Assembly (NCBI RefSeq): GCF_943192945.1
Contig: NZ_CALPCE010000008.1
Location: 1-64,000 of the forward strand
Reading direction: 5' to 3'
Length of the DNA: 64,000 nucleotides
DNA from: Anaerocaecibacter muris
GTDB taxonomy: Bacteria; Bacillota; Clostridia; Christensenellales; Pumilibacteraceae
Part shown: positions 36,444 to 45,238 of the stretch, one piece after another
How the letters are laid out: every line of letters starts with the position of its first letter
How positions within the stretch are numbered: the first letter of the stretch is position 1
Notes under the pieces: model-generated
What the model was told of the DNA's origin: nothing
The model's database searches: none
What the model saw: only the letters and a program-made list of their open reading frames with translations
Translations under genes and position numbers: made by a program

Positions 36444-37735
36444 AGTTTTAGCTCCCTTATCTTGTTTTTGCACAGCCGCACGGACTGAACTATGGGTCGT
36501 TTTGCCGGACAGGAGTACGCACAACACCCGCACTCTATACAGCTTGTCGCGCCGTACTTCTTTGCCGAAGCGTAGTCGCCGCGGCGAGTGTAAGCGTCTA
36601 TGTACATGGGCATAAGGTTCATGGGGCAAGCGCGCGCGCACTTGCCGCAGTTAATGCACGGTTGCGGTTGCAAGGTGTTTGCTTCCGCCGCCGTCAAAGC
36701 GAGCAACGCGCCCGTAGTTTTTGTCACCGAATATTCGAGATCGCCGAGCGCAAATCCCATCATAGGTCCGCCCGACAACAGCTTAACGCAATCGTCCGAC
36801 ACCCCGCCGCAAAACTCTGCGCAGTCCGAATAACGCGTGCCCGTGCGCACCCAAAGATTGGACGGCGCGCCGATAGCCCCGCCGCTGACGGTAACGGTTC
36901 TGCGAAACAGCGGCGTTCCGTTTTCCGCCGCGTCATACAGCGCGTAAGCCGTGTGCACGTTGCCCACAACAACGCCGACGTCCGCGGGCAGTTTGCCGAG
37001 CGGCACTTTTCGTCCCGTAACCGCGTAAATCAGTTGTTTTTCAGCGCCCTGCGGGTACTTGCTTTTAAGCATTATCGCTTCTGCCCGCACCGACGCATTT
37101 TGTGCCGCGGCGTTAAGCACGTCGACAAGATCGGCTTTGTTATCCTCTATACCGACGAAAAACTTATCCAAGCCGAGTATGCGCGCAAGATAATCCGCGC
37201 CGCGAATAAACTCCGCCGCGCGCTCTTTCATAAGCCTGTAATCGCATGTTATGTACGGTTCGCACTCCGCGGCGTTTATTATAAACGTATCGACGGCGGT
37301 CTTGGGCGAGAACTTGACGTGCGACGGGAACCCCGCGCCACCCATTCCGACCAGCCCCGCTTCGCGCATGCGGGTCAACAGGCTTTCGCCGCTTTTATCC
37401 TTTAATGCGGGCAATCGCTGTTCGGTATATTGCCCGTCGTTTTCTATAACGACGTGATCGCACGCGCCCGTCGGAGTTTTCAACCGCGCAACGGCTTTGA
37501 CCGTGCCCGAAACCGACGAAAATATATTCGCCGACACAAGCCCGTCCGCCCTGCCGATAAGCGTTCCCGCCTTAACGACGTCGCCCGCCGCGACAGTCGC
37601 CGTCGCGGGCTTGCCTATGTGTTGCGCAAGCGGAATATACACCGTCTGCGGCGCAGGACAGTCTTTAAGCGCGGACGCGCCCGCGTATTTGTTGTGCGGA
37701 ACGGAAATTCCTTTTTTAAACGTCTTTGACTTCAA
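36440..37735 (-). CDS. rnfC: Rnf complex subunit RnfC
   Basis: 431 residues, the NADH/FMN and 4Fe-4S subunit on the cytoplasmic side. The N-terminus has the family FKKGI start and a biotinyl-lipoyl-like domain; GMGGAGFPSHVKF (about 134) forms the FMN/NADH site; two cluster motifs CINCGKCARACP and CIECGCCAYSCP (about 365-410) bind 4Fe-4S. First gene of the operon. The start is TTG, with no strong ribosome site, 25 nt after the start predicted from the nearest promoter copy. Confidence 0.95.
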   Translation of the reverse strand: MKSKTFKKGISVPHNKYAGASALKDCPAPQTVYIPLAQHIGKPATATVAAGDVVKAGTLIGRADGLVSANIFSSVSGTVKAVARLKTPTGACDHVVIENDGQYTEQRLPALKDKSGESLLTRMREAGLVGMGGAGFPSHVKFSPKTAVDTFIINAAECEPYITCDYRLMKERAAEFIRGADYLARILGLDKFFVGIEDNKADLVDVLNAAAQNASVRAEAIMLKSKYPQGAEKQLIYAVTGRKVPLGKLPADVGVVVGNVHTAYALYDAAENGTPLFRRTVTVSGGAIGAPSNLWVRTGTRYSDCAEFCGGVSDDCVKLLSGGPMMGFALGDLEYSVTKTTGALLALTAAEANTLQPQPCINCGKCARACPMNLMPMYIDAYTRRGDYASAKKYGATSCIECGCCAYSCPAKRPIVQSVRLCKNKIRELKL

Positions 37736-37766
37736 TTACTTCGACCCGAATTAAATATATGCCTGT

Positions 37767-37795
37767 ATTATAACATTAAGCGCATAAAAAATCAA
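37767..37795 (-). promoter_or_regulatory. rnf promoter copy 1 (proximal)
   Basis: TTGATT (37790-37795), 17 bp, extended -10 TGTTATAAT (TATAAT at 37767-37772) on the minus strand, about 25 nt upstream of the rnfC start. Confidence 0.75.
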
Positions 37796-37895
37796 AGATT
37801 TTTTGTCGCGCTTCGCGCTGTTTTGCTTGCGCAAATTGCGCTAATCTTGCGAATACGACGTGAATTTGCCCTTGCAAGCAAGCAAATTCGCTTGT

Positions 37896-37924
37896 ATTAT
37901 AACATTAAGCGCATAAAAAATCAA
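37896..37924 (-). promoter_or_regulatory. rnf promoter copy 2
   Basis: The same -35, 17-bp spacer and extended -10 as copy 1, displaced by exactly 129 bp (TATAAT at 37896-37901). Confidence 0.65.
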
Positions 37925-38024
37925 AGATTTTTTGTCGCGCTTCGCGCTGTTTTGCTTGCGCAAATTGCGCTAATCTTGCGAATACGGCGTGAATTTGCCC
38001 TTGCAAGCAAGCAAATTCGCTTGT

Positions 38025-38053
38025 ATTATAACATTAAGCGCATAAAAAATCAA
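38025..38053 (-). promoter_or_regulatory. rnf promoter copy 3
   Basis: Third identical promoter carried by the partial repeat unit (TATAAT at 38025-38030). Confidence 0.65.
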
Positions 38054-38104
38054 AGATTTTTTGTCGCTCGTCATGCTATTTAACATAACAAGCAAATTCG
38101 TTTT

Positions 38105-38133
38105 ATTATAACATCAGTCAAAGTTTTTGTAAA
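38105..38133 (-). promoter_or_regulatory. rnf promoter copy 4, diverged
   Basis: TTTACA (38128-38133), 17 bp, extended -10 TGTTATAAT (38105-38110). The sequence downstream of its -10 (GCAAATTCG segment) resembles the end of the repeat unit, so this looks like the older, diverged edge of the array. Confidence 0.6.
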
Positions 38134-38221
38134 GGCGTTTGACGGGGTTTGTCGAATTTAATGCCGACGACCTGCCATTGACGGAACGGTAGCAATTTGA
38201 AAAATTAAAACATTTTAAATT

Positions 38222-38656
38222 TCACTTCCCGACGGAAGAAACCTTTTCGACTGCGGCGCGCTCGCTTTTACTCTGTTGTTTCGACTTTATCACCGCGCGA
38301 ACCGTTTTATACATCTGCACAACACCCAAAACTATCAGGAACGCGCCGTAGCACGCGCGAAGCGCGTACCCGCCCGCGTACTTCGCCAAAAAACTTCCGC
38401 CGATTGCACCCGCAAGCGCGAATATCATTATAGGTGCGGATCGTTTGACATCCACGTAACCGTTTTTTTTGTGAATTATAAGCGCGACTATCGACATGGG
38501 CACAAACGCTATCAGGTTTATAGCCTGCGCGAGGTGCTGTTCCAATCCCGCCGCGAGCGTGAGCAACGGTATAAGCAGCGTTCCGCCGCCCATGCCCATG
38601 CCGCCTATAATTCCGCCCAGTGCGGACACCGCAATAATAATGTGTTGCGCTGTCAT
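38222..38656 (-). CDS. TauE/SafE family half-exporter, second half
   Basis: About 144 residues with four membrane helices, starting with the family motif ALGGIIGGMGMGGGTLLIPLL. TauE/SafE proteins export sulfite, sulfoacetate or related organic anions and normally consist of two such halves in one chain of about 250 residues. Here the halves are separate genes that overlap by ATGA. The helix-rich core ends with a short basic/Ser-rich tail. The start is the ATG at 38656; the longer frame lies on the upstream gene. Confidence 0.8.
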   Translation of the reverse strand: MTAQHIIIAVSALGGIIGGMGMGGGTLLIPLLTLAAGLEQHLAQAINLIAFVPMSIVALIIHKKNGYVDVKRSAPIMIFALAGAIGGSFLAKYAGGYALRACYGAFLIVLGVVQMYKTVRAVIKSKQQSKSERAAVEKVSSVGK

Positions 38657-39015
38657 GCTATCACCAGTTTTAACCCTATCGCCATCATGAGCAACGCGAA
38701 AATAACGCTTATCGTCGCGCCGTTCAGCTTGTCGAGCGCCGCCGCGCCCACCGCGCCGCCCGCAACGACGCCTATGCACGCGCACAGCACAGCCGTACCG
38801 TCGAAATACCCGTTGACTATATAGACAATCGAGCTTGCTATACATATCGGCAAAATCACGAGCAGAGCTGTCGCGTGCGCGCGCTTTGCGTCCAGCCCGC
38901 GAAACTGCAATAACGGCACGCACAGCATGCCGCCACCGCCGCCGAAAAATCCCGATACCAATCCTACTGCGACGCTTCCGCCGTAAACGAGCGTCGATTT
39001 AACCTTTGCGTTCAT
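38653..39015 (-). CDS. TauE/SafE family half-exporter, first half
   Basis: 120 residues, four membrane helices, with the half-repeat motif VGLVSGFFGGGGGMLCVPLLQF and the helix-two pattern KRAHATALLVILP. It is about half the usual TauE/SafE length and is translationally coupled to the second half by an ATGA overlap; the two probably assemble into one transporter. ATG at 39015 with an AAAAGGA site upstream. Confidence 0.8.
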   Translation of the reverse strand: MNAKVKSTLVYGGSVAVGLVSGFFGGGGGMLCVPLLQFRGLDAKRAHATALLVILPICIASSIVYIVNGYFDGTAVLCACIGVVAGGAVGAAALDKLNGATISVIFALLMMAIGLKLVIA

Positions 39016-39126
39016 GTAAATAGTTTTGCTTCCTTTTGCAAAAAATAACCGCGATGCAACGCAACTGCTCAGCGAGCGCGGCGGGTAAATTTTTTGTCGC
39101 AATATCATGATTTGCCGTCAAATCGT

Positions 39127-39155
39127 TTGCAATTTGCACGCGTATATTATATAAT
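39127..39155 (+). promoter_or_regulatory. Promoter of the 1,150-aa surface protein gene
   Basis: TTGCAA (39127-39132), 17 bp, TATAAT (39150-39155), about 30 nt ahead of the start codon. Confidence 0.65.
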
Positions 39156-39192
39156 ATTTAATGTATAAGAAAAACTATATAAAGGTATCTCC

Positions 39193-42100
39193 ATGCACTC
39201 TATCAAAAGATTGAAAAACAAAGCGATAACGTTATTCGTATCGGCGGCAGTGGCTCTGTCCATGCTGGGCGCCGCGTTCACTTTTACGCGCACCGCGGCG
39301 TTTGCCGACATCGAGGAAGTACCCGAATTCGAGCCGACCTCGCTCGGTTTGAGCAACACAAACTTCGATTCGAGCTCCGGCAGTTACCCCGCCGCGCCGT
39401 CGTCGTGGACGGGCGCGAATAAAGACGAAGGCACGGGCAACGTCATTTCCGGCGTTATCGATTTGACCGCTTCGTCGTACTTCGGCGCCAACTCCGGCAA
39501 TAAGGCGTACAAGCTCGACCAGTACCCCGAATACGCGGACGAAAAATCCATGCCGCAAACCATATTCGGCACGTCGTCGGAGTACAGCGGCACGGACGCA
39601 AAAACGCTTTTGGTAAACACCGCTAAAAACGCGGAAGTCGCATACACTTACAAGTCCGGCGACATGACGTTTGCCGCCAATTCGTTCTATCGCGTTTCGG
39701 CATGGGTCAAAACGGGCGACTTTGCGGCGGACACCGGCGCAACGATCAAATTGAGCGGGCTCGGCGAAAACTGTTCGTTCCTCAATATCAACACCGTCAA
39801 AAATCTTCCCGCCGAAAACGGCATCCCCGTCCTCACCAAGGAAAACAAATACGGCTGGGTTAAATACACGTTTTATGTCCGCACGTCGGCGGCGCTCTCC
39901 AAAACGGTCAACCTCGAACTCGGTATCGGCGACGCCGTTCAGGGCAACGACGAGGATCCCACGGAAATAATGCCCCGCCCCGCAAGCGGTTACGCGTTTT
40001 TCGATACCGTCAACGCGGAACAGATTTCCGCATATACTTTCGCGGCGGAAACCCAACACTTCGTCAAAACCGAACGAACCAACGTTTACGACAACGGCAT
40101 GGGTACGGCGATAGCTATCGACCTTAACGAAACCGACCTTATCACAAACGGCACGGGCGACGACGCGGTAGAAATAGGCACGTTCTCCGACGGGTTCGAC
40201 AACTGGAAAACCAATATTTACTACGACGAAAACAGCGAAGACCACTCGTATGCGGGCGCGGCGCGCAGTTTGATTTACAATTCCGAAAACCTTATCGAGG
40301 AAGATAACATTTACGGGCTTACGCAAAACCCGAGCACGCCGTTCGGCAAAACCGAGTATTCGGTTGACGGTCACCCCATGTTCGCGGGCAACAACGGCAA
40401 TATCCTCATGATAACGACGTACAACGGCAAGGAGTTCAAGAACGCCGCTTACGGCGTAGCCTCGCCCGAAGTCAAGATAGAACGCTTTAAATACTATCGC
40501 TTCTCCGTATGGGTCAAGGGCGACAGCATCGAGGGCGGCAACGGCATATCGCTCGCCGTCAAAGGCAAAGCGAACGGCGCAAACCGCAACAAAAAAATAA
40601 CCGAATATACGGGGCTTACGGGCGATAGCGCGGCTACCTCGCATTACGGCTGGAAAGAACAGATTATCTATATTCAAGGCTCCATGCTCAACGACTACAC
40701 CGTCAGCTTCGAGCTGTGGTTAGGCGCGCCGACGGCACAATCCGCGGGAATAGCGATGTTCGACAACGTAACGTTCACCGAACTCTCCTATTCCGATTAC
40801 AAAGCAATGTCGGCGGCGGACGGCGGCAACGTGTTCAGTTCGCTCGACTCCGCGGCGGAAGATACGGGCATTGCCAACGGCACGTTCGGCAGCGTCGGCG
40901 ACATGGACGACGAAATCAAATTCCCCCTGCCCGTCGCAGAATGGTCGTACCTTACGCCCGACAAAGTGGAAACGCGAGGGTTCAGCAAAAACGAAGTAGA
41001 TACGCGCCGCGCGGTACACGGCATACTGCCCACCGACAGCAAAACTTTCGACGAAATAGCCAACAGCGGCAAAATCCCCGGCGTAACCAATCCCGCGCAT
41101 ATCGACCACACGTTAAACAACGTTCTTTTGCTTTCGTCGATTAGCCCTACCGCGTTCTGCTATCAGTCCCCTTCCGTCACGCTCGCGGTCGACAAAGCAA
41201 ACAAGCTCACCGTCGATATGGCTGTGAACGGCGTAAGCGCAGGCAGTTACGGCGCGTCGCTCGTTCTCAAAACAACGGACGGCGACGTAATATCGACTAT
41301 CGAAAACATAACGGCAACGCCCGACGGCACTTTTAAAACCTACACGTTCTACCTTGCCGCGCCGCTCGCGGAAAAAACCGTGTACGTCGAAATTTGGCTC
41401 GGACTTAACGACCGTTACGACAATACGCGCAAGCTGTCCGACGGCAATATTTACGTCAGCAAGGTAGCTCTTACCGAGTGGACGGCGGCGGACGAAAACA
41501 CGCCCGTTTCGCAGGAATACGACGCGCAAGTAGAAAAGTACAAAAAAGCGATAGCAAGCTCTGCGGGTCGCAAAAACCTCGACTTCGGCGTATATTCGTT
41601 CTCCACTCCCTCGCTTGACTATTACGACTTTTATTCTTACGAAGCCGAAAACGGTTACGGCATACCCTATTCGTGGAACAGATCTTCCGTCGAAAACGGC
41701 AACGCCGTAATAAGCGGTCTTGTAAATACCGACAGCATGAAACCCAACCTGTTGTACGCGGGCTTCGACAAGAAAGACCTTACGGGCAACATGCTGTATA
41801 TATACAACACCGACAAAACGCGCACCGTTTACACTTGCAATAACGAACTCGCGCTTGTGGCAAACACCTATTACCGCATTGACGTTACCGTCAAAGTAAG
41901 AGTAAGCGACGAAGTACGCACGGACAAAACCTCAATAGGCGCAAACATCAAACTTACCGGCACGAGCGCGGAATTCGAGAACATTAAAGACACAACCACG
42001 CTTGTATCCAAGAACGACGAAGAAAGCCGAGATTACGAAACGTTTAAAACCTATTCGTTCTATATCGCAACGGGCGAAGCGGGCGGAAACGTCGGACTGG

Positions 42101-42645
42101 AAATAGCGTTCGGCGGCACAGAACGCAACAGCTATATACAGGGGCGGTTAATAGTCGGCAACATAACCATGACGGCTATAGACAACCTCGACTTCGAAAA
42201 CGCGCAAAAAGACACAAACAACAAAATGATTAAAGCCGTTCAGCTTTCCGAAAACGCCGCAGATGACGACGACAACAGCGGCGAAGCTGTTACAAGCGAT
42301 ATTCAGTGGTGGATTATCCCGACGGTTATATTCAGCGCGGCTTTGCTCGCGGCGGTTATTATAATAGTTGTGGTTCGTGTGCGCGACCGCATCAAGCGCA
42401 AAAAGAAAGTCACCTACTCTTCCGAGTACGACCGCAACGACGTAATGCGCGACATCGAGCGTTTGCAAGCTCAAAAGGACGATGACGAGGGAACCGTCGA
42501 CAACGCCGATAAGCCCGCCGAGACAGACTACGACGACGAGGAACGCGAAGAAGCACAAACCGAACTCGACCAACCCGTCGAAGCGGAACCCGAAATCAAA
42601 GAAAAAGAACAAACGCAAGAAAAATCGGACGACCTCGACGACTGA
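39193..42645 (+). CDS. Membrane-anchored surface protein with carbohydrate-binding-like modules (1,150 aa)
   Basis: A signal peptide (about 1-37, ending TAAFA) leads into at least four jelly-roll-like modules of roughly 200-250 residues. They share the pattern YYRxSxWVKxxD ... YxFYxxTS ... ELWLG ... FDNV (for example FYRVSAWVKTGD, YYRFSVWVKGDS, YYRIDVTVKVRV), which resembles CBM4/9-type carbohydrate-binding domains. A membrane helix (about 1035-1058) is followed by a basic stop and a tail of some 90 residues very rich in Glu and Asp. It probably displays glycan- or wall-binding modules outside while the acidic tail faces the cytoplasm. No enzyme motif is visible and there is no LPXTG. Weak AAAGG ribosome site. 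Confidence 0.75.
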   Translation: MHSIKRLKNKAITLFVSAAVALSMLGAAFTFTRTAAFADIEEVPEFEPTSLGLSNTNFDSSSGSYPAAPSSWTGANKDEGTGNVISGVIDLTASSYFGANSGNKAYKLDQYPEYADEKSMPQTIFGTSSEYSGTDAKTLLVNTAKNAEVAYTYKSGDMTFAANSFYRVSAWVKTGDFAADTGATIKLSGLGENCSFLNINTVKNLPAENGIPVLTKENKYGWVKYTFYVRTSAALSKTVNLELGIGDAVQGNDEDPTEIMPRPASGYAFFDTVNAEQISAYTFAAETQHFVKTERTNVYDNGMGTAIAIDLNETDLITNGTGDDAVEIGTFSDGFDNWKTNIYYDENSEDHSYAGAARSLIYNSENLIEEDNIYGLTQNPSTPFGKTEYSVDGHPMFAGNNGNILMITTYNGKEFKNAAYGVASPEVKIERFKYYRFSVWVKGDSIEGGNGISLAVKGKANGANRNKKITEYTGLTGDSAATSHYGWKEQIIYIQGSMLNDYTVSFELWLGAPTAQSAGIAMFDNVTFTELSYSDYKAMSAADGGNVFSSLDSAAEDTGIANGTFGSVGDMDDEIKFPLPVAEWSYLTPDKVETRGFSKNEVDTRRAVHGILPTDSKTFDEIANSGKIPGVTNPAHIDHTLNNVLLLSSISPTAFCYQSPSVTLAVDKANKLTVDMAVNGVSAGSYGASLVLKTTDGDVISTIENITATPDGTFKTYTFYLAAPLAEKTVYVEIWLGLNDRYDNTRKLSDGNIYVSKVALTEWTAADENTPVSQEYDAQVEKYKKAIASSAGRKNLDFGVYSFSTPSLDYYDFYSYEAENGYGIPYSWNRSSVENGNAVISGLVNTDSMKPNLLYAGFDKKDLTGNMLYIYNTDKTRTVYTCNNELALVANTYYRIDVTVKVRVSDEVRTDKTSIGANIKLTGTSAEFENIKDTTTLVSKNDEESRDYETFKTYSFYIATGEAGGNVGLEIAFGGTERNSYIQGRLIVGNITMTAIDNLDFENAQKDTNNKMIKAVQLSENAADDDDNSGEAVTSDIQWWIIPTVIFSAALLAAVIIIVVVRVRDRIKRKKKVTYSSEYDRNDVMRDIERLQAQKDDDEGTVDNADKPAETDYDDEEREEAQTELDQPVEAEPEIKEKEQTQEKSDDLDD

Positions 42646-42788
42646 TAAAAATCAACTTAAAACGGACGGCATAAGGGTATCTGTTATAGGGATTTCTTTG
42701 TGGTCAAAGAAATAGCGCACTATCTTCGCTTGCGAAGTATAGTGCGCTATACTTTATAAAAGATTATAAAGATAAATTGAAATTTATA
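42646..42788. terminator. Convergent intergenic region with two hairpins
   Basis: Between two convergent genes lie a perfect 9-bp hairpin ATTTCTTTG / CAAAGAAAT (42692-42713) and a long stem TAGCGCACTAT..CTTCG / CGAAG.TATAGTGCGCTA with one bulge (42713-42749). The second is followed by TTTCTTTG on the minus strand and by an AT-rich stretch on plus, so it probably ends both transcripts. Confidence 0.5.
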
Positions 42789-43547
42789 TTACTGTTTATA
42801 ATAACTCTCTACAAGTACAAGAAACTTCTTCTCGTTTAGGATTTCGTTTGATATATATTGTCCGTTGTAAAATACGGCATAATTCGTCCACGCCATAGGC
42901 GCGTTTTGCGCTTTTTCCTTGCTGTCTATCAATACGCTTTCAAACGGAATGTCTTTGTCTTTTGCCGTTTGCTGAACAAGCGGAACGTATTTAGCCGTAA
43001 ACGGACAACCATGCGTATAATACACAACAAAACCTTGTTTATCTATATGCGGCTGTTTGGCTTGTTCTTTGAATTTCGGAACGGACGCATTTTCGTCAAA
43101 AGATAAATACATTAAAGTAAAGTTTGGATTTGCTTTATCCGCAACCTTAAACCCTTTATGAGCAAAATATTTCGGATCTGACAAAAACGGCATTTTCTTC
43201 GGGGACGAAATTACGGTTAAGCCGCATTTACCTTGCTCTTTTGCATCGGCTATACAGGCGTTTAATAAATCGTTGGCATAGCCGTGTCCTTTGAATGAAC
43301 CTGAAACCCAAAAGCAATTTATGTGCATATAGTCGTTTGCTTCGATAGGACACCAAGCGTTTTCGGCGGGTATGTATTCGATAAAACATTTTCCGCGCTC
43401 GGTAGATTTCAAAAATACCAATCCGTCTTTTATCCTTTCTTTAAGCCACGCTTTCTTGCTTGCTACTTGTATATCTTTATTGTTTGATATGGCGCAACAA
43501 ATATGTTCCTTTTCCAAATTGTCGAGTGTGAGTTTAATATATTCCAT
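42789..43547 (-). CDS. GNAT acetyltransferase with C-terminal YoaP domain
   Basis: 252 residues. Residues about 1-150 form a GNAT fold with the acetyl-CoA loop GSFKGHGYANDLL near 85-97. The remainder (about 155-250) is thioredoxin-like, with YYTHGCPFTAKYV, and corresponds to the YoaP domain found in Firmicutes acetyltransferases. Substrate unknown. GGAG lies ten bases before the ATG. The gene is more AT-rich than its neighbours, in line with recent gain, and has its own promoter just behind the terminator of the upstream operon. Confidence 0.8.
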   Translation of the reverse strand: MEYIKLTLDNLEKEHICCAISNNKDIQVASKKAWLKERIKDGLVFLKSTERGKCFIEYIPAENAWCPIEANDYMHINCFWVSGSFKGHGYANDLLNACIADAKEQGKCGLTVISSPKKMPFLSDPKYFAHKGFKVADKANPNFTLMYLSFDENASVPKFKEQAKQPHIDKQGFVVYYTHGCPFTAKYVPLVQQTAKDKDIPFESVLIDSKEKAQNAPMAWTNYAVFYNGQYISNEILNEKKFLVLVESYYKQ

Positions 43548-43587
43548 ATTTTTTGTTCTCCGTTAAATTACTGTTTATCGCATAGTC

Positions 43588-43616
43588 ATTATAACATAAC
43601 TGTACTAAAAAAGCAA
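43588..43616 (-). promoter_or_regulatory. Promoter of the YoaP-domain gene
   Basis: TTGCTT (43611-43616), 17 bp, extended -10 TGTTATAAT (TATAAT at 43588-43593) on the minus strand. The -35 overlaps the upstream terminator stem. Confidence 0.5.
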
Positions 43617-43639
43617 GGACCGATTGTCGTCCTTGCTTT
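43607..43639 (-). terminator. Terminator of the nth-to-nucleotidyltransferase operon
   Basis: AAAGCAAGGAC / GTCCTTGCTTT stem with an 8-nt loop and six T on the minus strand. It begins inside the stop codon of the nucleotidyltransferase-like gene. Confidence 0.85.
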
Positions 43640-44477
43640 AATCCCTATGAAATACACAGCTACGCCGCCCGTTTTTTATTGTCATTATTAAATTAAAAAA
43701 ATTTAATTCTTTTACAATCGGTTTATTTATGTCTATGTTATTTAGGACATATTCCGCGAAGTCGGTCAACGTCGCCGCGCTTGCGGTCGGCAAATCGCCC
43801 GTCGAATAGCAACGCAAAATTTCGCAAATCAAATCGGAATATTCGGACGGTAAGTTATCGCGCGCCCACTCGCCCCCGTCCTTTTTTGACATACATCTAC
43901 CGGTTTTTAAGTACGCCGCCACGCGGCACAGATTAAGGGTTGTGTAAACGGTATTGCCGATAATATCCTCGCGCGCGTTTTTTATATCTTGATAAACGCT
44001 GTCAAAAAAACAATCGGACGGAACAATGCCGAACGCGTCGGAAATTTTCGCGCCGTACAAAACTATACCGTAATTATTTATAACCGTAAAGTGCGCGGCG
44101 AGGTCTTTATCCTCTCCGCGCATAGTCGCGACATAATTATGCGGGTCTGCCAAATAGCGCGCTTTATGTGCGCGCGAATAATGCAATTCAAACGGAGTTG
44201 GATATGCAAAAGGATTGCAATACCGTTTTTGTACGACGCTGAATTCAAAACCTTTATTTGTAACGCAGTCGTCGAGCCGTATTATTCGGCGCATAAACTC
44301 CGCCTTGCACCCGTCCGATATTTCCCCGTCTGTTACTATAATAATGTCTATGTCGCTTTTTTTCGGATTGAAACAACCCATTGCATACGACCCGTGCAAA
44401 TAAACGCCGATAAGTCGGTTATTAAAACAGTCGCGCGCGCATTGCACAAATTCGTCAAATAATTTATCGTAAATCAT
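43638..44477 (-). CDS. AadA-like aminoglycoside nucleotidyltransferase family protein
   Basis: About 279 residues. The nucleotidyltransferase motif GSYAMGCFNPKKSDIDIIIV (GSx12DxD, about residues 28-47) is intact and the C-terminal half matches the DUF4111 helical domain of AadA-type enzymes. Such enzymes adenylate streptomycin/spectinomycin, but chromosomal members often have unknown substrates. I chose the ATG at 44477; a TTG ten codons earlier would overlap the SDR gene. It is the last gene of a housekeeping operon, which argues for a native rather than an acquired-resistance role. Confidence 0.75.
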   Translation of the reverse strand: MIYDKLFDEFVQCARDCFNNRLIGVYLHGSYAMGCFNPKKSDIDIIIVTDGEISDGCKAEFMRRIIRLDDCVTNKGFEFSVVQKRYCNPFAYPTPFELHYSRAHKARYLADPHNYVATMRGEDKDLAAHFTVINNYGIVLYGAKISDAFGIVPSDCFFDSVYQDIKNAREDIIGNTVYTTLNLCRVAAYLKTGRCMSKKDGGEWARDNLPSEYSDLICEILRCYSTGDLPTASAATLTDFAEYVLNNIDINKPIVKELNFFNLIMTIKNGRRSCVFHRD

Positions 44478-44490
44478 TTTTACGGCTATA

Positions 44491-45210
44491 TCAATATCCG
44501 CCGTCAACGTGCAACAGCGCGCCGTTGATAAACGACGATTTTTCGTCGGCGAGGAACAGCGCGGCGTGACTTACGTCCTGCGGCGTACCTATTCGGCGCA
44601 CGGGCGTATTATCCACTATTCTAAACAACGCGTCGGGCGGAACGGGGTCGTTCATTTCGGTAGCGATAAGCCCCGCCAAAATCGCGTTGACCGTTACGTA
44701 TTCGCCCACTTCGCGCGACAACGCTTTGGTCAAGCCGTTCACGCCCGCTTTGGCGGCGGAATACGCCGTTTCCGTACTCGAACCGCGTTCCGACCAAAAC
44801 GAACTTATATTTATTATTCTGCCGAACCCGTTTTGAACCATGCTCGGCAAAAACTCGCGCGTGCACAGCCATACACCTTTTAAGTCAACAGCGATAACTC
44901 TGTCGAAGTCGTCTTCGGTATCGCTTTGCAACAGTCCTATATGCGCTATACCCGCATTGTTTACAAGCGTATCGACTTGTCCGAACGCCACTTGCTCGCG
45001 CATGCGTTTTACCTGCGCGCCGTCCGACACGTCTGCTTGTATAGCTTGACACGCTATTTCCCGAGCGTTGAGCTCGTTTACAAGCGACATCGCCTCTTTT
45101 TCCGATTTATTGTAGTTAATAATAACGTTGTAGCCCGCATTGCCGAAATCAAGCGCAATCTGTCTGCCTATTCCGCGCGCGCCGCCCGTTATCAGCACCG
45201 TTCTTTTCAT
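44491..45210 (-). CDS. SDR family oxidoreductase, FabG/YmfI-like
   Basis: 239 residues, classical short-chain dehydrogenase. The NAD(P) loop TGGARGIG lies at 8-15, NNAG at about 88-91, the catalytic Ser/Tyr/Lys in SSFW...AYSAAKAG (about 137-155). The SS-x-W signature and neighbourhood fit the YmfI group, which in Bacillus reduces the 5-aminopentanone on elongation factor P, better than true FabG of fatty acid synthesis, but this is a preference, not proof. AAAGGA before the ATG; 28 nt after the MurF-like gene. Confidence 0.8.
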   Translation of the reverse strand: MKRTVLITGGARGIGRQIALDFGNAGYNVIINYNKSEKEAMSLVNELNAREIACQAIQADVSDGAQVKRMREQVAFGQVDTLVNNAGIAHIGLLQSDTEDDFDRVIAVDLKGVWLCTREFLPSMVQNGFGRIINISSFWSERGSSTETAYSAAKAGVNGLTKALSREVGEYVTVNAILAGLIATEMNDPVPPDALFRIVDNTPVRRIGTPQDVSHAALFLADEKSSFINGALLHVDGGY

Positions 45211-45238
45211 AAGTCAATCCTTTAAAACCCGTATGCGG

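Larger units (their letters stand above)
37764..38067. repeat. 129-bp tandem direct repeat, 2.36 copies, upstream of rnfC
   Basis: Two nearly identical 129-bp units (37764-37892 and 37893-38021) are followed by a 46-bp start of a third (38022-38067). Units one and two differ by only about two bases (for example gacg/ggcg near 37860 and 37989). Each unit contains an AT-only hairpin AAAAAATC-aaa-GATTTTTT, a GCGC-ttc-GCGC arm, and a long GAATTTGC...GCAAATTC hairpin. Each also carries one complete minus-strand promoter. The unit length is a multiple of three, so a repeated reading frame of 86 codons (37823-38083, plus) exists, which I regard as accidental. Confidence 0.9.

Noticed and set aside
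37823-38083. An 86-residue repeated peptide frame in the 129-bp repeat
   Set aside because: It exists because the repeat length is a multiple of three; no ribosome site, and the DNA is better explained as promoters and hairpins.
37736-38110. CRISPR array
   Set aside because: The repeat is 129 bp in direct tandem with no spacers and no cas genes nearby.
43638-44477. Acquired aminoglycoside resistance cassette
   Set aside because: The gene sits at the end of a housekeeping operon with no attC site, integrase or insertion sequence around it, so a native role is more likely.
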